In this document: piece after piece, positions 9,916-19,225 of the stretch
How the letters are laid out: each line of letters starts with the position of its first letter
Numbering within the stretch: position 1 is the first letter of the stretch
Source: Marinobacterium ramblicola
Lineage (GTDB): Bacteria > Pseudomonadota > Gammaproteobacteria > Pseudomonadales > Balneatricaceae
Direction: 5' to 3'
Length of the DNA stretch: 47,525 bases
NCBI RefSeq assembly: GCF_019084545.1
Contig: NZ_JAHREP010000032.1
Location: forward strand, 1 to 47,525
Notes under the pieces: generated by a model
The model's input: the letters and a program-made list of their open reading frames with translations, nothing else
Database searches by the model: none
Told to the model about the DNA's origin: nothing
Translations under genes and position numbers: made by a program

Positions 9916-10884
9916 ATGCAGCCACACCAGCTCAACCCGCTGATTGAACCGCAGTTCGACGCGGTCACCGACTATATACTCAACCACCTCGGATCCAATG
10001 TCCCGCTGGTGGAGAGTATCGGCCACTACATAGTTGAAAGCGGAGGCAAGCGCCTGCGCCCACTGCTGGTGCTGCTTGCGGCCAACGCCTGCGGCTACTC
10101 GGGCCAGCAACATATCCCGCTGGCGGCGGTGATCGAGTTCATCCATACCGCCACCCTGCTGCATGACGACGTGGTCGACAACTCCGAACTGAGACGAGGC
10201 AACGCCACCGCCAACGCCAAATGGGGCAACGCCCCGAGCGTACTGGTCGGCGATTTTCTCTACTCCCGCTCCTTCCAGATCATGGTCGAGATCGGCGAAA
10301 TGGCGATCATGCAGGTGATCTCCAACGCCACCACGGTGATCGCCGAGGGCGAAGTGCTGCAGCTGCTCAACCAGCGCAACCCGGACACCACCGAAGAGTC
10401 CTACATGAACGTGATTCTCGGCAAGACCGCGATGCTGTTCGAGGCCGCCACCGAATGTGGCGCGATTCTGGCCAACGCCAGCCCACAACAACGCGAAGCC
10501 CTGCGGTTGTACGGTCGCCACCTCGGCATCGCGTTTCAGCTGGTGGATGATGTCATGGATTACCTCTCCAGCAGCGAGGAGATGGGTAAAAACGTCGGCG
10601 ACGATCTGGCAGAGGGCAAAGCAACCCTGCCGCTGATCTACGCCATGCGGGAAGGTTCGGACAGCGACCGCGCACAGGTTCGCGACGCGATCCGCAAGGG
10701 CGGCCTGGACGACCTGGGCCCGATCCTCGACATCGTGCAGCGTACCGGCGCGATCGAATACACCAAGGCTCAGGCTCAAGCCCAGATCGACAGCGCACTC
10801 GCCGCGCTTGCCTCGCTACCGCAGAACAGCTTCCGCGACACCCTGTCCCGCATCGCGCAGATGGCGGTCGCACGCACCAGCTGA
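9916..10884 (+). CDS. ispB: Octaprenyl diphosphate synthase (polyprenyl synthetase)
   Basis: This trans-polyprenyl synthase builds the C40-type side chain of ubiquinone from farnesyl and isopentenyl diphosphates. The 322-residue protein has the first aspartate-rich motif DDVVD at residues 84-88 and the second, DDVMD, at 211-215. GGKRLRP near residue 43 binds diphosphate. The exact chain length cannot be read from sequence. It is divergent from rplU, the usual gammaproteobacterial order. The ribosome-binding site is poor, so the start rests on family alignment. Confidence 0.94.
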   Translation: MQPHQLNPLIEPQFDAVTDYILNHLGSNVPLVESIGHYIVESGGKRLRPLLVLLAANACGYSGQQHIPLAAVIEFIHTATLLHDDVVDNSELRRGNATANAKWGNAPSVLVGDFLYSRSFQIMVEIGEMAIMQVISNATTVIAEGEVLQLLNQRNPDTTEESYMNVILGKTAMLFEAATECGAILANASPQQREALRLYGRHLGIAFQLVDDVMDYLSSSEEMGKNVGDDLAEGKATLPLIYAMREGSDSDRAQVRDAIRKGGLDDLGPILDIVQRTGAIEYTKAQAQAQIDSALAALASLPQNSFRDTLSRIAQMAVARTS

Positions 10885-10898
10885 GCCCTTTGCACCGC

Positions 10899-11558
10899 CT
10901 ATTGGCGGTGCAGCAGGTACACCATCTCGCGCTCCAATCCTCGCGGCGTCTCGGTGCGTTCTCCGGCAGCCAGGCTAATCACGGTAAACGCCGGCTCGAA
11001 CAGATCCCGCACCTCGTTCTCGAACACGGAGAATGGCGGCCCATCCGCTTCACTCACCGAGAACTGAGAGCGATCGTCGCCGACCAACTCCAGCGTCACC
11101 AGCAACATCTCGACACCGGGCTCGATACGCTGCGCCAACCGTTCCGCGTAGCGTCTCCGCATCGCCGGTGGCAACGCGATCAGCGCCGCCCGATCGTATA
11201 CCGCGCCGATGCCGCGAAACACCTCCCAGGGCAGATCAAAGAGATCGCCAGTCACCAGTGTTATGCCGTCACGCTCGCGACGGTGGTAGTTGTCTATAGT
11301 GACCGCCTCGACCTCGACACCCTGCTCATGAAAAAAGTCCCGACAGGCAATATCACTGAGCTCTATACCCAGCACCTCATGCCCCTGCTCACGCAGCCAG
11401 AGCATATCGAGCGATTTGCCGCACAAGGGCACCAACACCTTGGCGCCGGGCTTGATAATCAGCTTTGACCAGTACTGCTGCAGCCAGGGATTGACGTCCG
11501 CCTGGTGAAACCCGATCCGCCCTTCCTGCCAGCGCTGATGCCAGAAGTTATGCTCCAT
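10899..11558 (-). CDS. tpm: Thiopurine S-methyltransferase family protein
   Basis: This SAM-dependent methyltransferase family has bacterial members linked to methylation of thiopurines and of selenium or tellurium compounds. The 219-residue protein opens with the family block FWHQRWQEGRIGFHQ. It has a SAM-binding region VLVPLCGKSLDMLWL at residues 41-55, followed by GIELSD. Its stop is 14 bases from the convergent ispB stop, and it is divergent from fabA. The natural substrate here is unknown. Confidence 0.93.
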   Translation of the reverse strand: MEHNFWHQRWQEGRIGFHQADVNPWLQQYWSKLIIKPGAKVLVPLCGKSLDMLWLREQGHEVLGIELSDIACRDFFHEQGVEVEAVTIDNYHRRERDGITLVTGDLFDLPWEVFRGIGAVYDRAALIALPPAMRRRYAERLAQRIEPGVEMLLVTLELVGDDRSQFSVSEADGPPFSVFENEVRDLFEPAFTVISLAAGERTETPRGLEREMVYLLHRQ

Positions 11559-11638
11559 AATCCCAATATCCCACCCAAGTCGATCGCTGAAAGCGTAAAT
11601 TAACTGATGCAGCCCGTGCCTCGCGGACTGCTAATCGG

Positions 11639-11644
11639 TATAAT
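11639..11644 (+). promoter_or_regulatory. -10 element upstream of fabA
   Basis: A perfect TATAAT lies 46 bases before the chosen fabA start, in the tpm/fabA divergent gap. No good -35 lies 17 bases upstream (GTGCCT), which suggests an activated promoter. I could not recognise a FadR or FabR operator. Confidence 0.5.
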
Positions 11645-11689
11645 AACCCGCTATTCTGAAAAAAACGGATGTGGATAAACAGTTTTCTC

Positions 11690-12205
11690 ATGACCAGACC
11701 CTCTTCCTTTGAACGCGAAGACCTCCTTAAGTGCGGTCACGGCGAGATGTTTGGCCCGGGCAATGCCCAGCTGCCAGTCGACAATATGCTGATGATGGAT
11801 CGCATCACCCGGATCAGTGCCGAAGGCGGTGAGTTCGGCAAAGGCGAGATTATCGCCGAGCTCGATATCCACCCCGACCTCTGGTTTTTCAACTGCCATT
11901 TCCCCGGCGATCCGGTCATGCCCGGCTGCCTGGGCCTGGACGCCATGTGGCAGCTGGTCGGCTTCTTCCTCGGCTGGCGCGGCAACAAGGGCCGCGGTCG
12001 CGCGTTGGGTTCCGGTGAGGTGAAGTTTACCGGTCAGGTACTGCCCAGCGCGAAGAAGGTCACCTACAACATCCAGCTGAAGCGCGTGATTGAGCGCAAA
12101 CTGGTGATGGGAATCGCGGACGGCTCGCTGTCGGTTGACGGTCGTGAGATCTACACTGCAAAAGATCTGCGTGTCGGCCTGTTTACCCAAACCGACAACT
12201 TCTAA
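11690..12205 (+). CDS. fabA: 3-hydroxydecanoyl-ACP dehydratase/isomerase
   Basis: FabA dehydrates 3-hydroxyacyl-ACP and isomerises trans-2- to cis-3-decenoyl-ACP, the branch point of anaerobic unsaturated fatty acid synthesis. With the ATG at 11690 the product is 171 residues, the length of the Pseudomonas protein. This places the catalytic His70 ([12 protein letters not shown]) and Asp84 (GLDAMWQL) at the standard positions. An ATG seven codons upstream (11669) is possible but adds MWINSFL, outside the family. Neither start has a strong ribosome-binding site. fabB follows by 104 bases. Confidence 0.97.
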   Translation: MTRPSSFEREDLLKCGHGEMFGPGNAQLPVDNMLMMDRITRISAEGGEFGKGEIIAELDIHPDLWFFNCHFPGDPVMPGCLGLDAMWQLVGFFLGWRGNKGRGRALGSGEVKFTGQVLPSAKKVTYNIQLKRVIERKLVMGIADGSLSVDGREIYTAKDLRVGLFTQTDNF

Positions 12206-12309
12206 CATTAGCGCAGCCCGCTGCATGATCCCTGTTCAGCTTAACTCAGGAACTTGATCGTGCGCTGCATATCCAACAACAAGAGTTCGAAAATAGAGAG
12301 AGGCTACAC

Positions 12310-13527
12310 ATGCGACGTGTCGTAGTGACCGGTATGGGGATTGTTTCTTGCCTTGGTAACGACAAGGAAACGGTTCTGGATTCTCTGCAACAGGGACGCT
12401 CCGGCATCAAGTACCAGCCGGAATATGCCGAGCTGGGCTTCCGCAGCCAGGTAGCCGGCAGTGTCGACCTGGATATCGATGCCTTGATCGATCGCAAGCT
12501 GCGCCGCTTCATGGGCAACGCGGCGGCCTATGCCTATATCGCGATGGACCAGGCGGTGAAAGATTCCGGCCTGACCGAAGATCAGGTCTCCAATGTCCGC
12601 ACCGGTCTGATTGCCGGCTCTGGTGGCGCTTCTTCTGCCGACATCGTTGAGACCGCGGACATCCTGCGCGACAAGGGCGTTCGCCGCGTGGGCCCTTACC
12701 GCGTCACCCGCACCATGGGCTCCACGGTATCCGCCTGCCTGGCAACGCCGTTCAAGATCAAGGGCGTCAACTACTCCATCACCTCTGCCTGCGCCACCAG
12801 TGCCCACTGCATCGGTAACGCCATGGAGCAGATTCAGCTCGGCAAGCAGGACGTGGTGTTCGCCGGTGGCGGCGAAGAGCTGCACTGGTCCCTGACCGTG
12901 ATGTTCGATGCCATGGGTGCACTGTCCAGCAAGTACAATGAGACCCCCGAGAAAGCCTCACGCGCCTATGACGCGGATCGCGACGGTTTCGTCATCGCCG
13001 GCGGCGCCGGCATGCTGGTGCTCGAGGAGCTGGAGCACGCCAAGGCGCGCGGTGCCAAGATCTATGCCGAGCTGGTCGGCTATGGCGCCACCTCTGACGG
13101 TTACGATATGGTCGCCCCCTCCGGCGAGGGTGCCGTTCGCTGCATGCTGCAGGCGATGAGCACCGTCGACGGCAAGATCGACTACATCAACTCCCACGGC
13201 ACCTCGACCCCGGCTGGCGATATCCAGGAGCTGAAGGCGATGAAGACCACCTTCGGCGACCATATGCCACCGGTCAGCTCGACCAAGTCGCTGACCGGCC
13301 ACTCCCTGGGCGCTACCGGCGTACAGGAGGCGATCTACTGTCTGCTGATGCAGCAGAATGACTTCATCTGCGCGTCCGCCAATATCGAGAACCTGGATCC
13401 GGAAGCGGAAGGCCTGCCGGTGGTGACCACCCGCCAGGACAACGTGAACCTGGAGCGGGTCATGTCCAACAGCTTCGGCTTCGGCGGCACCAACTCAACC
13501 TTGGTGTTCCAAAAGTACCACGGCTGA
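12310..13527 (+). CDS. fabB: 3-oxoacyl-ACP synthase I
   Basis: FabB condenses malonyl-ACP with acyl-ACP and is needed to elongate the cis-3-decenoyl product of FabA. The 405-residue protein has the nucleophile Cys161 ([10 protein letters not shown]) and His296 ([11 protein letters not shown]). Lys326 and His331 lie in [13 protein letters not shown]. This is the C-H-H set of the elongating condensing enzymes. The adjacent fabA makes FabB more likely than FabF. A strong terminator follows. Confidence 0.97.
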   Translation: MRRVVVTGMGIVSCLGNDKETVLDSLQQGRSGIKYQPEYAELGFRSQVAGSVDLDIDALIDRKLRRFMGNAAAYAYIAMDQAVKDSGLTEDQVSNVRTGLIAGSGGASSADIVETADILRDKGVRRVGPYRVTRTMGSTVSACLATPFKIKGVNYSITSACATSAHCIGNAMEQIQLGKQDVVFAGGGEELHWSLTVMFDAMGALSSKYNETPEKASRAYDADRDGFVIAGGAGMLVLEELEHAKARGAKIYAELVGYGATSDGYDMVAPSGEGAVRCMLQAMSTVDGKIDYINSHGTSTPAGDIQELKAMKTTFGDHMPPVSSTKSLTGHSLGATGVQEAIYCLLMQQNDFICASANIENLDPEAEGLPVVTTRQDNVNLERVMSNSFGFGGTNSTLVFQKYHG

Positions 13528-13544
13528 TCGAGCAGTATCGACAT

Positions 13545-13573
13545 AAAAAAACCCGTCCTATGACGGGTTTTTT
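13545..13573. terminator. Bidirectional intrinsic terminator between fabB and plsC
   Basis: The stem ACCCGTC (13551-13557) pairs with GACGGGT (13562-13568) around CTAT, with flanking A and T runs. It serves fabB on plus and the convergent plsC/Moco run on minus. Confidence 0.9.
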
Positions 13574-13605
13574 ATTACCTAGCGTTTATGGATAACTTAC
13601 AGCAC

Positions 13606-14346
13606 TCAGTCGATCGCGCCGATCTCCCGCATCGCCTGCTCCATCCACAGCGCCATCTCGGCATGAAGTTCATCGACGCTGCGGCCATCGGCCGGTATCG
13701 GCGGCCCTACCCGCACCTGCACCGTACCCGGATACTTGATAAACGATTTGCCGGGCCAGAACAGTCCGGCGTTATGCACCAAGGGCACGATCGGCACCTG
13801 AGCCTTCGCCGCCAACATCGCGCCGCCCTTGTTCATCCGTCCGATCTTGCCGGCGGGCACCCGCGTGCCCTGCGGGAAGATCAGCACCGGCAAGCCGCTT
13901 TTGAGCCGAGCCACGCCCTGCTCCAGCAGTTGACGCAATGCTCCCCGGCGATCGGAACGGTCCAGCGCGATCGGCCTCAGCAACGCCAACGCCCAGCCAA
14001 AGAACGGGATCTTCAACAACTCTCGTTTGAGCACCACCACCTGCGGCCGCACCAGCAACTGCAGGTAGAGCGTCTCCCACTCACTCTGGTGATTGGCGAC
14101 CACAACGAACGCCCCTGACGTCGGCAGCAGCTCTCGCCCCTCAACCTCGACCCAGACGCCGCAACAGACACGCAGCCAGGCGATGTAGAAGTAATTGATG
14201 CTGCTGAGCACAGCAAAGCGCGGCCTGAACGGCAGCAGAGGCCCAATCAACAGGCATAGCGCGGCATATACGATAGTGACCGGGTAGAACCCGAGATAGT
14301 AGATGGCCGCTCTGATCCAGAGCAGAGGTGTCGATCGCTGAGCCAA
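13606..14346 (-). CDS. plsC: 1-acyl-sn-glycerol-3-phosphate acyltransferase (PlsC family)
   Basis: This membrane enzyme adds the second acyl chain in phosphatidic acid synthesis. The 246-residue protein has hydrophobic segments near residues 10-40. The catalytic block I is NHQSEWET: the His is residue 86, but the usual acidic partner of HX4D is Glu91, giving HX4E. That variant is known in NlaA-like PlsC proteins of beta- and some gammaproteobacteria. Block III is FPQGTR (157-162), where Gln replaces the usual Glu. The start lies one base past the moaD stop, so it is probably the last gene of the Moco run. It could be a second, non-essential PlsC paralogue. Confidence 0.88.
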   Translation of the reverse strand: MAQRSTPLLWIRAAIYYLGFYPVTIVYAALCLLIGPLLPFRPRFAVLSSINYFYIAWLRVCCGVWVEVEGRELLPTSGAFVVVANHQSEWETLYLQLLVRPQVVVLKRELLKIPFFGWALALLRPIALDRSDRRGALRQLLEQGVARLKSGLPVLIFPQGTRVPAGKIGRMNKGGAMLAAKAQVPIVPLVHNAGLFWPGKSFIKYPGTVQVRVGPPIPADGRSVDELHAEMALWMEQAMREIGAID

Positions 14347-14347
14347 C

Positions 14348-14599
14348 TCAGCCTCCTGTTACCGGTGGAAAGAACGCGACCTCATCACTGTCATTCAATG
14401 CTGTCTGCAGGGTGGTCATCTCCTGATTGACGGCGCAGAGCAGGCGCTGATCGCGCAACGTCGCCGCCCAGGGGCCGCCCCGCTCAGCCGCCAACCAGGC
14501 GATCAGCTGTTCGACAGTACCGACCCCTGCCGGCAACGTCAGTGTCTCGCTATCGATACCCAGCTGCTCGCGCACACTGGCGAAATAGACCAGTCTCAT
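14348..14599 (-). CDS. moaD: Molybdopterin synthase small subunit
   Basis: MoaD is a ubiquitin-like sulfur carrier whose C-terminal glycine is thiocarboxylated and donates sulfur to precursor Z through MoaE. The 83-residue protein begins [14 protein letters not shown] and ends PPVTGG, with the required diglycine at the extreme C-terminus. It overlaps moaC by 4 bases and ends one base before plsC. The usual next gene, moaE, is absent here and must be elsewhere. Confidence 0.95.
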   Translation of the reverse strand: MRLVYFASVREQLGIDSETLTLPAGVGTVEQLIAWLAAERGGPWAATLRDQRLLCAVNQEMTTLQTALNDSDEVAFFPPVTGG

Positions 14600-15081
14600 T
14601 TTTCATCCTCACGTCGCCAGTGGCCGCTCTTGCCGCCCTGCTTTTCCAACAGCTGGATCGCCTCGATCACCATGCCGCGATCCACCGCCTTGCACATATC
14701 GTAGAGCGTCAGCGCCGCCACCGACGCGGCAGTGAGCGCTTCCATCTCAACACCGGTCTGGCCGCTGACCTTGCAGCTGGCCTCGATGTCGACACAGCTG
14801 TCCTGCTCGTTCGGCGTCAACTCCACCCTGATCCCGGTCAGCAGCAAAGGATGGCAGAGCGGAATCAACTCATGGGTACGTTTCGCCGCCTGGATACCGG
14901 CGATACGCGCCACCGCAAGGACATCGCCCTTCTTATGTCCACCTTCCAGAATCAGCTTCAGGGTTTGCGGCAGCATCCGCACTCGCCCCGTGGCCACCGC
15001 CTCTCGCGTGGTCACTGCCTTGTCTGATACATCGACCATCGTGGCACGTCCCTGTTCATCCAGGTGGGTCAAACGACTCAT
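14596..15081 (-). CDS. moaC: Cyclic pyranopterin monophosphate synthase
   Basis: MoaC turns the MoaA product (3',8-cyclo-7,8-dihydro-GTP) into cyclic pyranopterin monophosphate. The 161-residue protein has the N-terminal block [14 protein letters not shown], the active-site region [11 protein letters not shown] and the C-terminal KAVDRGMVI. All are standard for the family, as is the length. It overlaps the upstream acyltransferase gene and the downstream moaD by 4 bases each, which implies tight translational coupling. Confidence 0.96.
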   Translation of the reverse strand: MSRLTHLDEQGRATMVDVSDKAVTTREAVATGRVRMLPQTLKLILEGGHKKGDVLAVARIAGIQAAKRTHELIPLCHPLLLTGIRVELTPNEQDSCVDIEASCKVSGQTGVEMEALTAASVAALTLYDMCKAVDRGMVIEAIQLLEKQGGKSGHWRREDEK

Positions 15082-16196
15082 ACTCCTGCCTCCGCACGCT
15101 TATGGTTGAACACCGGGTTGGCATACATCTGCTTCATGATCTCACGTGCCGGTCCCTCGACCTGAGCCAGATGAGCGTCAAACCGGCTCTGCGCCTCGGC
15201 ATCCACCTGCTCACCTGCCGCCGCCAGGTTGGACGGGTGCAGGTAATAGTTCAGGTAGATCTGGCGGTCGATCTCCTGCGCCAGCTGTTCCGGCGTGTCG
15301 AACTGACCGCGAATCGGCTCACCAAATGCCACATGAACATGCCCCTTGTTGCCGGTGATGCCCTTGACGATGCTGTCGATATCCTCGAACTCGCCCTTCT
15401 GGTAGACACCGGCACTGGCCTTGGTGGCCAGCTCGTTGGCCTTACTGGCATCGCAGGGATCATACTCGTAGGAGATCGACACCGGCACGATATTGAGCCG
15501 CTCCACCGCCTCGCTGAAGCTGCGCTCCTTGCGCTGCGACATGTAGAACATCTTCAGCAGCGCCGGATCGGTGCGATCGTTGCCATCCTTCGCACGGCCT
15601 TCCCGCTGCGCAATCCAGATCGAATGACCGCTCTGGATGCTGTGATCGATATAGCTGGACAGTTGATTCAGCGCCGTCATCATCTCCCGACCGCGCGCCG
15701 AGCGATTGACGATAAAACTCTTGTTCAGGCGCATCAGATCGGAGATGTAGGGCTTGCGCAGCAGGTTGTCGCCAATGGCGATGCGCACCGTGCTCATCCC
15801 GTACTGGTACCTGACCCAGTTGACGAACGCCGGATCCATGGCGATATCGCGATGGTTGGAGACAAACAGATACGCCTCATCTTCGTCCAGCCGCTCCAGC
15901 CCGGAGCAGGTCATTCGCGTGGTGGTACGCGCGATCATCTTGGCCATGTAGCCGGCGACCATCGCCTGGAAGCCTTTCACATCTTCGACATCGCCGATGC
16001 GCGCCGCCAGCAGGATCCGCACGATCGGCCGCAGCATCCAACCCATCCATTCGGAGATACGCGGGAACTGATAATGCGTGATGGCGCGAATAAACTCATC
16101 GTTGTGAATCAAACCGTGGAGGACATCGCCGACCTCGTCATCCCGGTAGGGCCGGATCGCCCGATACGGATCGTTAATCAGATCTTGTTCACTCAT
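15078..16196 (-). CDS. Glycerophospholipid acyltransferase family protein (PlsB/PlsC-like)
   Basis: The 372-residue protein contains an acyltransferase domain with block [14 protein letters not shown] at residues 113-124. Here His115 is followed by Asp121, giving HX5D rather than HX4D. Further blocks are FIVNRSARG and [13 protein letters not shown]. It resembles uncharacterised gammaproteobacterial acyltransferases with NHRDI motifs rather than true PlsB, which is over 800 residues. The ATG at 16196 is preferred over the TTG two codons earlier because GAGGG lies about 12 bases upstream. It overlaps moaC by 4 bases, an odd place for a lipid gene. The substrate is unknown. Confidence 0.75.
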   Translation of the reverse strand: MSEQDLINDPYRAIRPYRDDEVGDVLHGLIHNDEFIRAITHYQFPRISEWMGWMLRPIVRILLAARIGDVEDVKGFQAMVAGYMAKMIARTTTRMTCSGLERLDEDEAYLFVSNHRDIAMDPAFVNWVRYQYGMSTVRIAIGDNLLRKPYISDLMRLNKSFIVNRSARGREMMTALNQLSSYIDHSIQSGHSIWIAQREGRAKDGNDRTDPALLKMFYMSQRKERSFSEAVERLNIVPVSISYEYDPCDASKANELATKASAGVYQKGEFEDIDSIVKGITGNKGHVHVAFGEPIRGQFDTPEQLAQEIDRQIYLNYYLHPSNLAAAGEQVDAEAQSRFDAHLAQVEGPAREIMKQMYANPVFNHKRAEAGV

Positions 16197-16237
16197 GTGC
16201 AACTGGCACCCTCGAGCATCGCGTCAAAAAGGCGCAT

Positions 16238-16243
16238 ATTTTA
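16238..16243 (-). promoter_or_regulatory. Possible -10 element before the acyltransferase-moaC-moaD-plsC run
   Basis: On minus, TAAAAT lies about 42 bases before the 16196 start, in the 72-base gap after moeA. No convincing -35 is seen. The palindrome ATATG-TTT-CATAT (16256-16268) lies just upstream and could be an operator, which is speculative. Confidence 0.35.
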
Positions 16244-16268
16244 GCTAATTATTCGATATGTTTCATAT

Positions 16269-17507
16269 TCACGGGCGCAGCAGCATCGCCAACGGGAAGA
16301 ACTCCAGCACCTGCCCCTGTTCAACGACCGTCCCGGCCGGGACACGCAGCAGGCCGTTGGTGTTCAGCAGCGAACTGAGCATACCGGAGCTCTGATTACC
16401 CCAGGGGGTGGCATAGCCGTCGGAGGAGCAGCTGGCGCGCAGGTATTCATCGCGACTCTGCACCCGGGCGCGGCTGAATGCCGCCCGGACCGGCAGCGAA
16501 AACGGCTCGCTGACGGTCATCCCCTGCGCCTTCAACAGGCAGGGCTGGGCCAATAGCGCAAAGGTGATCAGCGCAGAACCGGGATTCCCCGGCAGGGCAT
16601 AGAGCGGTACCTCCGCCACCCAACCCGCGGCAAATGGCTTACCCGGTTTGAGATTGACCTTCCACAGATCGATCCGGCCGAGTTTTTCGATCGCCGCCTT
16701 GACGTGATCCTCCTCACCCACCGATACACCACCGGTGGTCAGAATCAGATCGGCGGTGTCGGCGGCCTGCCGCAGCGCGGATTCCGTCGCCTGCGCCGTA
16801 TCGGCGATGACACCGAGTTCCACCACCTGCATCCCCAATGACTGCAGCAGGCCGCGGATCAGGTAAGCGTTGGAGTTATAGATCTGCCCGGCGGCGAGGG
16901 GCGCCCCCGGCTCCACCAACTCATCGCCAGTGGCTAGTATCGCCACCCGCAGCGGTTTATAGACCTCCACCTCGGCAACACCGATCGAGGCCAACACGCC
17001 CAGCGCCACCGGCGTCAACCGGGCGCCCGCGGCCAACACCAGGGTGCCGACGGCCAGGTCCTGACCGCGGGGACGGATATTCTGCTGTGCACGCACATCA
17101 GCCGGAATCACCACCTGGCCCCCTTCGACCCGCACCTGCTCCTGCATCACCACCGCATCGGCACCGGCGGGGATCTCGGCACCGGTAAAGATCCGTGCCA
17201 CGCTTGCCGCCGCCAGGGGCAGGGGCGCCGCACCGGCCGGAATACGCTGACTGACCGGCAAGCGAGTCTCTGCGTTCGGCGCGAGGTCGGACAGGCGTAC
17301 GGCATAGCCATCCATCGCACTGTTGTCGGCCGGCGGTACATCCACCTGGGCATAGATATCGCTGGCCAGAATACGATCGGTCGCTGCGCTCAGCGAACAA
17401 CGCTCTCGCGCCGCCCGGCACTCGGCCTGTGCCAGCAGCTGTTGACGCGCCTGTGCCAGGGGCATCAATCCAGGCTGGCCGCAGCCCGGCTGATCACATC
17501 CACTCAT
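16269..17507 (-). CDS. moeA: Molybdopterin molybdenumtransferase
   Basis: MoeA inserts molybdate into adenylylated molybdopterin. The 412-residue protein has the family blocks NSAMDGYAV, ATGDELVEPG, TTGGVSVGEEDHV, NLKPGKPFA and LPGNPGSAL in the usual order, with a complete C-terminal domain IV. The start overlaps the moaB stop by 4 bases (ATGA). The first 14 residues contain two Cys ([13 protein letters not shown]), an unusual but short extension that may belong to the family N-terminus. Confidence 0.96.
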   Translation of the reverse strand: MSGCDQPGCGQPGLMPLAQARQQLLAQAECRAARERCSLSAATDRILASDIYAQVDVPPADNSAMDGYAVRLSDLAPNAETRLPVSQRIPAGAAPLPLAAASVARIFTGAEIPAGADAVVMQEQVRVEGGQVVIPADVRAQQNIRPRGQDLAVGTLVLAAGARLTPVALGVLASIGVAEVEVYKPLRVAILATGDELVEPGAPLAAGQIYNSNAYLIRGLLQSLGMQVVELGVIADTAQATESALRQAADTADLILTTGGVSVGEEDHVKAAIEKLGRIDLWKVNLKPGKPFAAGWVAEVPLYALPGNPGSALITFALLAQPCLLKAQGMTVSEPFSLPVRAAFSRARVQSRDEYLRASCSSDGYATPWGNQSSGMLSSLLNTNGLLRVPAGTVVEQGQVLEFFPLAMLLRP

Positions 17508-18046
17508 GGCAAGGTCCGGCGCTGATCGCGTGCGCGGATCAGGGTGTCGACGAAATTACAGGGGCGGTGGCGGCTATCCAGCTGCTCGGCGATCACCTTG
17601 TCCCAGCCGGTACGGCAGGCACCGGTGGAGCCCGGCAGGCAGAAGATCAGGGTACCGTTGGCCAACCCGGCCAGCGCCCGCGACTGAACCGTGGAGCTGC
17701 CGATCTCCTGGTAGGAGATCTGACGGAACAGCTCGCCAAAGCCCTCGACCTGCTTGTCCAGCAGTGGTGCGATCGCCTCAGGCGTAGAGTCGCGATGCGA
17801 GAAGCCGGTGCCACCGGTCACCACGACGACCTGCACCTCAGGATCCGCGATCCACCGGGAAACCTGCGCGCGCAGACGGTAGACATCGTCGATCACCAGA
17901 GCGCGATCGGCCAGGCGATGCCCCGCCTCCTGCACACGCTCCGCCAGCAGGTCGCCGGAGGTATCGTTTTCACTGGTACGAGTATCGGAAACGGTCAATA
18001 CCGCAATATCGAGGGGGATAAAGGCTTTTTCGGCTTGGTGTGCCAT
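17504..18046 (-). CDS. moaB: Molybdenum cofactor biosynthesis protein B (MoaB/Mog family)
   Basis: Members bind molybdopterin and adenylylate it (MogA activity) or have a less certain role (E. coli MoaB). The 180-residue protein has the MPT-binding blocks [20 protein letters not shown] and LPGSTGA. Length and the block DSTPEAI favour MoaB over MogA. Without a visible mogA, this gene may supply the adenylylation step before MoeA, with which it overlaps by 4 bases. AGGAA upstream of the ATG is the ribosome-binding site. Confidence 0.93.
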   Translation of the reverse strand: MAHQAEKAFIPLDIAVLTVSDTRTSENDTSGDLLAERVQEAGHRLADRALVIDDVYRLRAQVSRWIADPEVQVVVVTGGTGFSHRDSTPEAIAPLLDKQVEGFGELFRQISYQEIGSSTVQSRALAGLANGTLIFCLPGSTGACRTGWDKVIAEQLDSRHRPCNFVDTLIRARDQRRTLP

Positions 18047-18116
18047 AGGGGTTCCTACGAAGAACGGAGTGTTAAAGGCGACAGAGAGTACAGGGGTTCA
18101 GGACCAACCGCTCGAT

Positions 18117-19115
18117 CTAGCCACCGGTCATATTCATGAAGCGCAGGATCTGCGGCTCTTCATCGAGGCGAAACTCGTGCTTTTCGGGCTTGATCGCCAT
18201 CGCATCGACCAGCGTCTGCTGCAAGCGCTCGAGGTCACCGGGGTACTGGCGCACCACCTCTCTGAGATCCACCGAGTGCTCATTGCCGAGACAGAGCAAC
18301 AGCCGCCCTTCGACCGTAACCCGGACCCGGTTGCACTCGCTGCAGAAGTTGTGACTGTGGGGAGAAATGAAACCGATCCGCGATGCCGAATCGGCCATGC
18401 CGTAATAGCGTGAGGGGCCGCCGGTATTATCGGTCGTGGCCTGCAGCGGATAGCGTGCGTCGATCAGCTCGCGCAGCTCATCGCTGGAGCAGTATGACTC
18501 CGCCCTGCCATGTTCGGTGATCTGCCCCAGCGGCATCTCCTCGATAAAACTGATATCCAGCCCGGAATCGCGGGCGAACTCGACCAGATCGAGCACCTCG
18601 TCATCATTGCGCCCCTTGAGTACCACGGCGTTGAGTTTGATCCGCTTGAACCCGGCACTGCGCGCCGCTTCGATCCCGGACAACACCTGTTCAAGCCGCC
18701 CGGTACGGGTCAATACGCGAAAACGCTCAGGCTGCAGCGAGTCGAGACTGATATTGAGGCGCCGCACGCCGGCACGTGCGAGGTCCTGGGCCATATGCGG
18801 CAACTGGGAGCCATTGGTGGTCAATACCAGTTCGATCGGCAACTGACCCAGGCGCTCGATCAGGCTCAGGATGTCGCGCCGGACCAGCGGCTCGCCGCCG
18901 GTAAGGCGGATCTTGCGCACTCCCAGGCCGACAAACGCTGCCGCCACGTCGTACAACTCCTCCAGCGACAGCACTTCGGCACGGGGCAGAAACTCCATCT
19001 TCTCCGACATGCAATAGACGCAGCGGAAGTCACAGCGATCGGTTACCGACAGGCGCACGTAATCAACGCGACGACCGAAACGGTCGATCAATTGCGAGGG
19101 AGTTGAAGTGCTCAT
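18117..19115 (-). CDS. moaA: GTP 3',8-cyclase
   Basis: This radical-SAM enzyme starts molybdenum cofactor synthesis from GTP. I start at 19115 ([15 protein letters not shown]), giving 332 residues, because GGAG lies 8 bases upstream; an open frame extends 33 codons further without family similarity. The SAM cluster cysteines are Cys28, Cys32 and Cys35 (CDFRCVYC). The second cluster has Cys258, Cys261 and Cys275. The C-terminus ends in the functional diglycine MTGG. It is first in the Moco run, 70 bases before moaB. Confidence 0.97.
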   Translation of the reverse strand: MSTSTPSQLIDRFGRRVDYVRLSVTDRCDFRCVYCMSEKMEFLPRAEVLSLEELYDVAAAFVGLGVRKIRLTGGEPLVRRDILSLIERLGQLPIELVLTTNGSQLPHMAQDLARAGVRRLNISLDSLQPERFRVLTRTGRLEQVLSGIEAARSAGFKRIKLNAVVLKGRNDDEVLDLVEFARDSGLDISFIEEMPLGQITEHGRAESYCSSDELRELIDARYPLQATTDNTGGPSRYYGMADSASRIGFISPHSHNFCSECNRVRVTVEGRLLLCLGNEHSVDLREVVRQYPGDLERLQQTLVDAMAIKPEKHEFRLDEEPQILRFMNMTGG

Positions 19116-19225
19116 ACTGCTGTCTCCAGTGCTGCAGGCGCGATGCGATGATGAATTGACTCGACCGGCACGATCACGCATTGTCTGCACCCAGGTCGAA
19201 TCCACTCGTCGCAAGAGGCATAGAC

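Noticed and set aside
9820-10779. A 319-codon frame on minus, antisense to ispB
   Set aside because: ispB on plus has both aspartate-rich motifs and a good promoter; the minus frame has no recognisable features.
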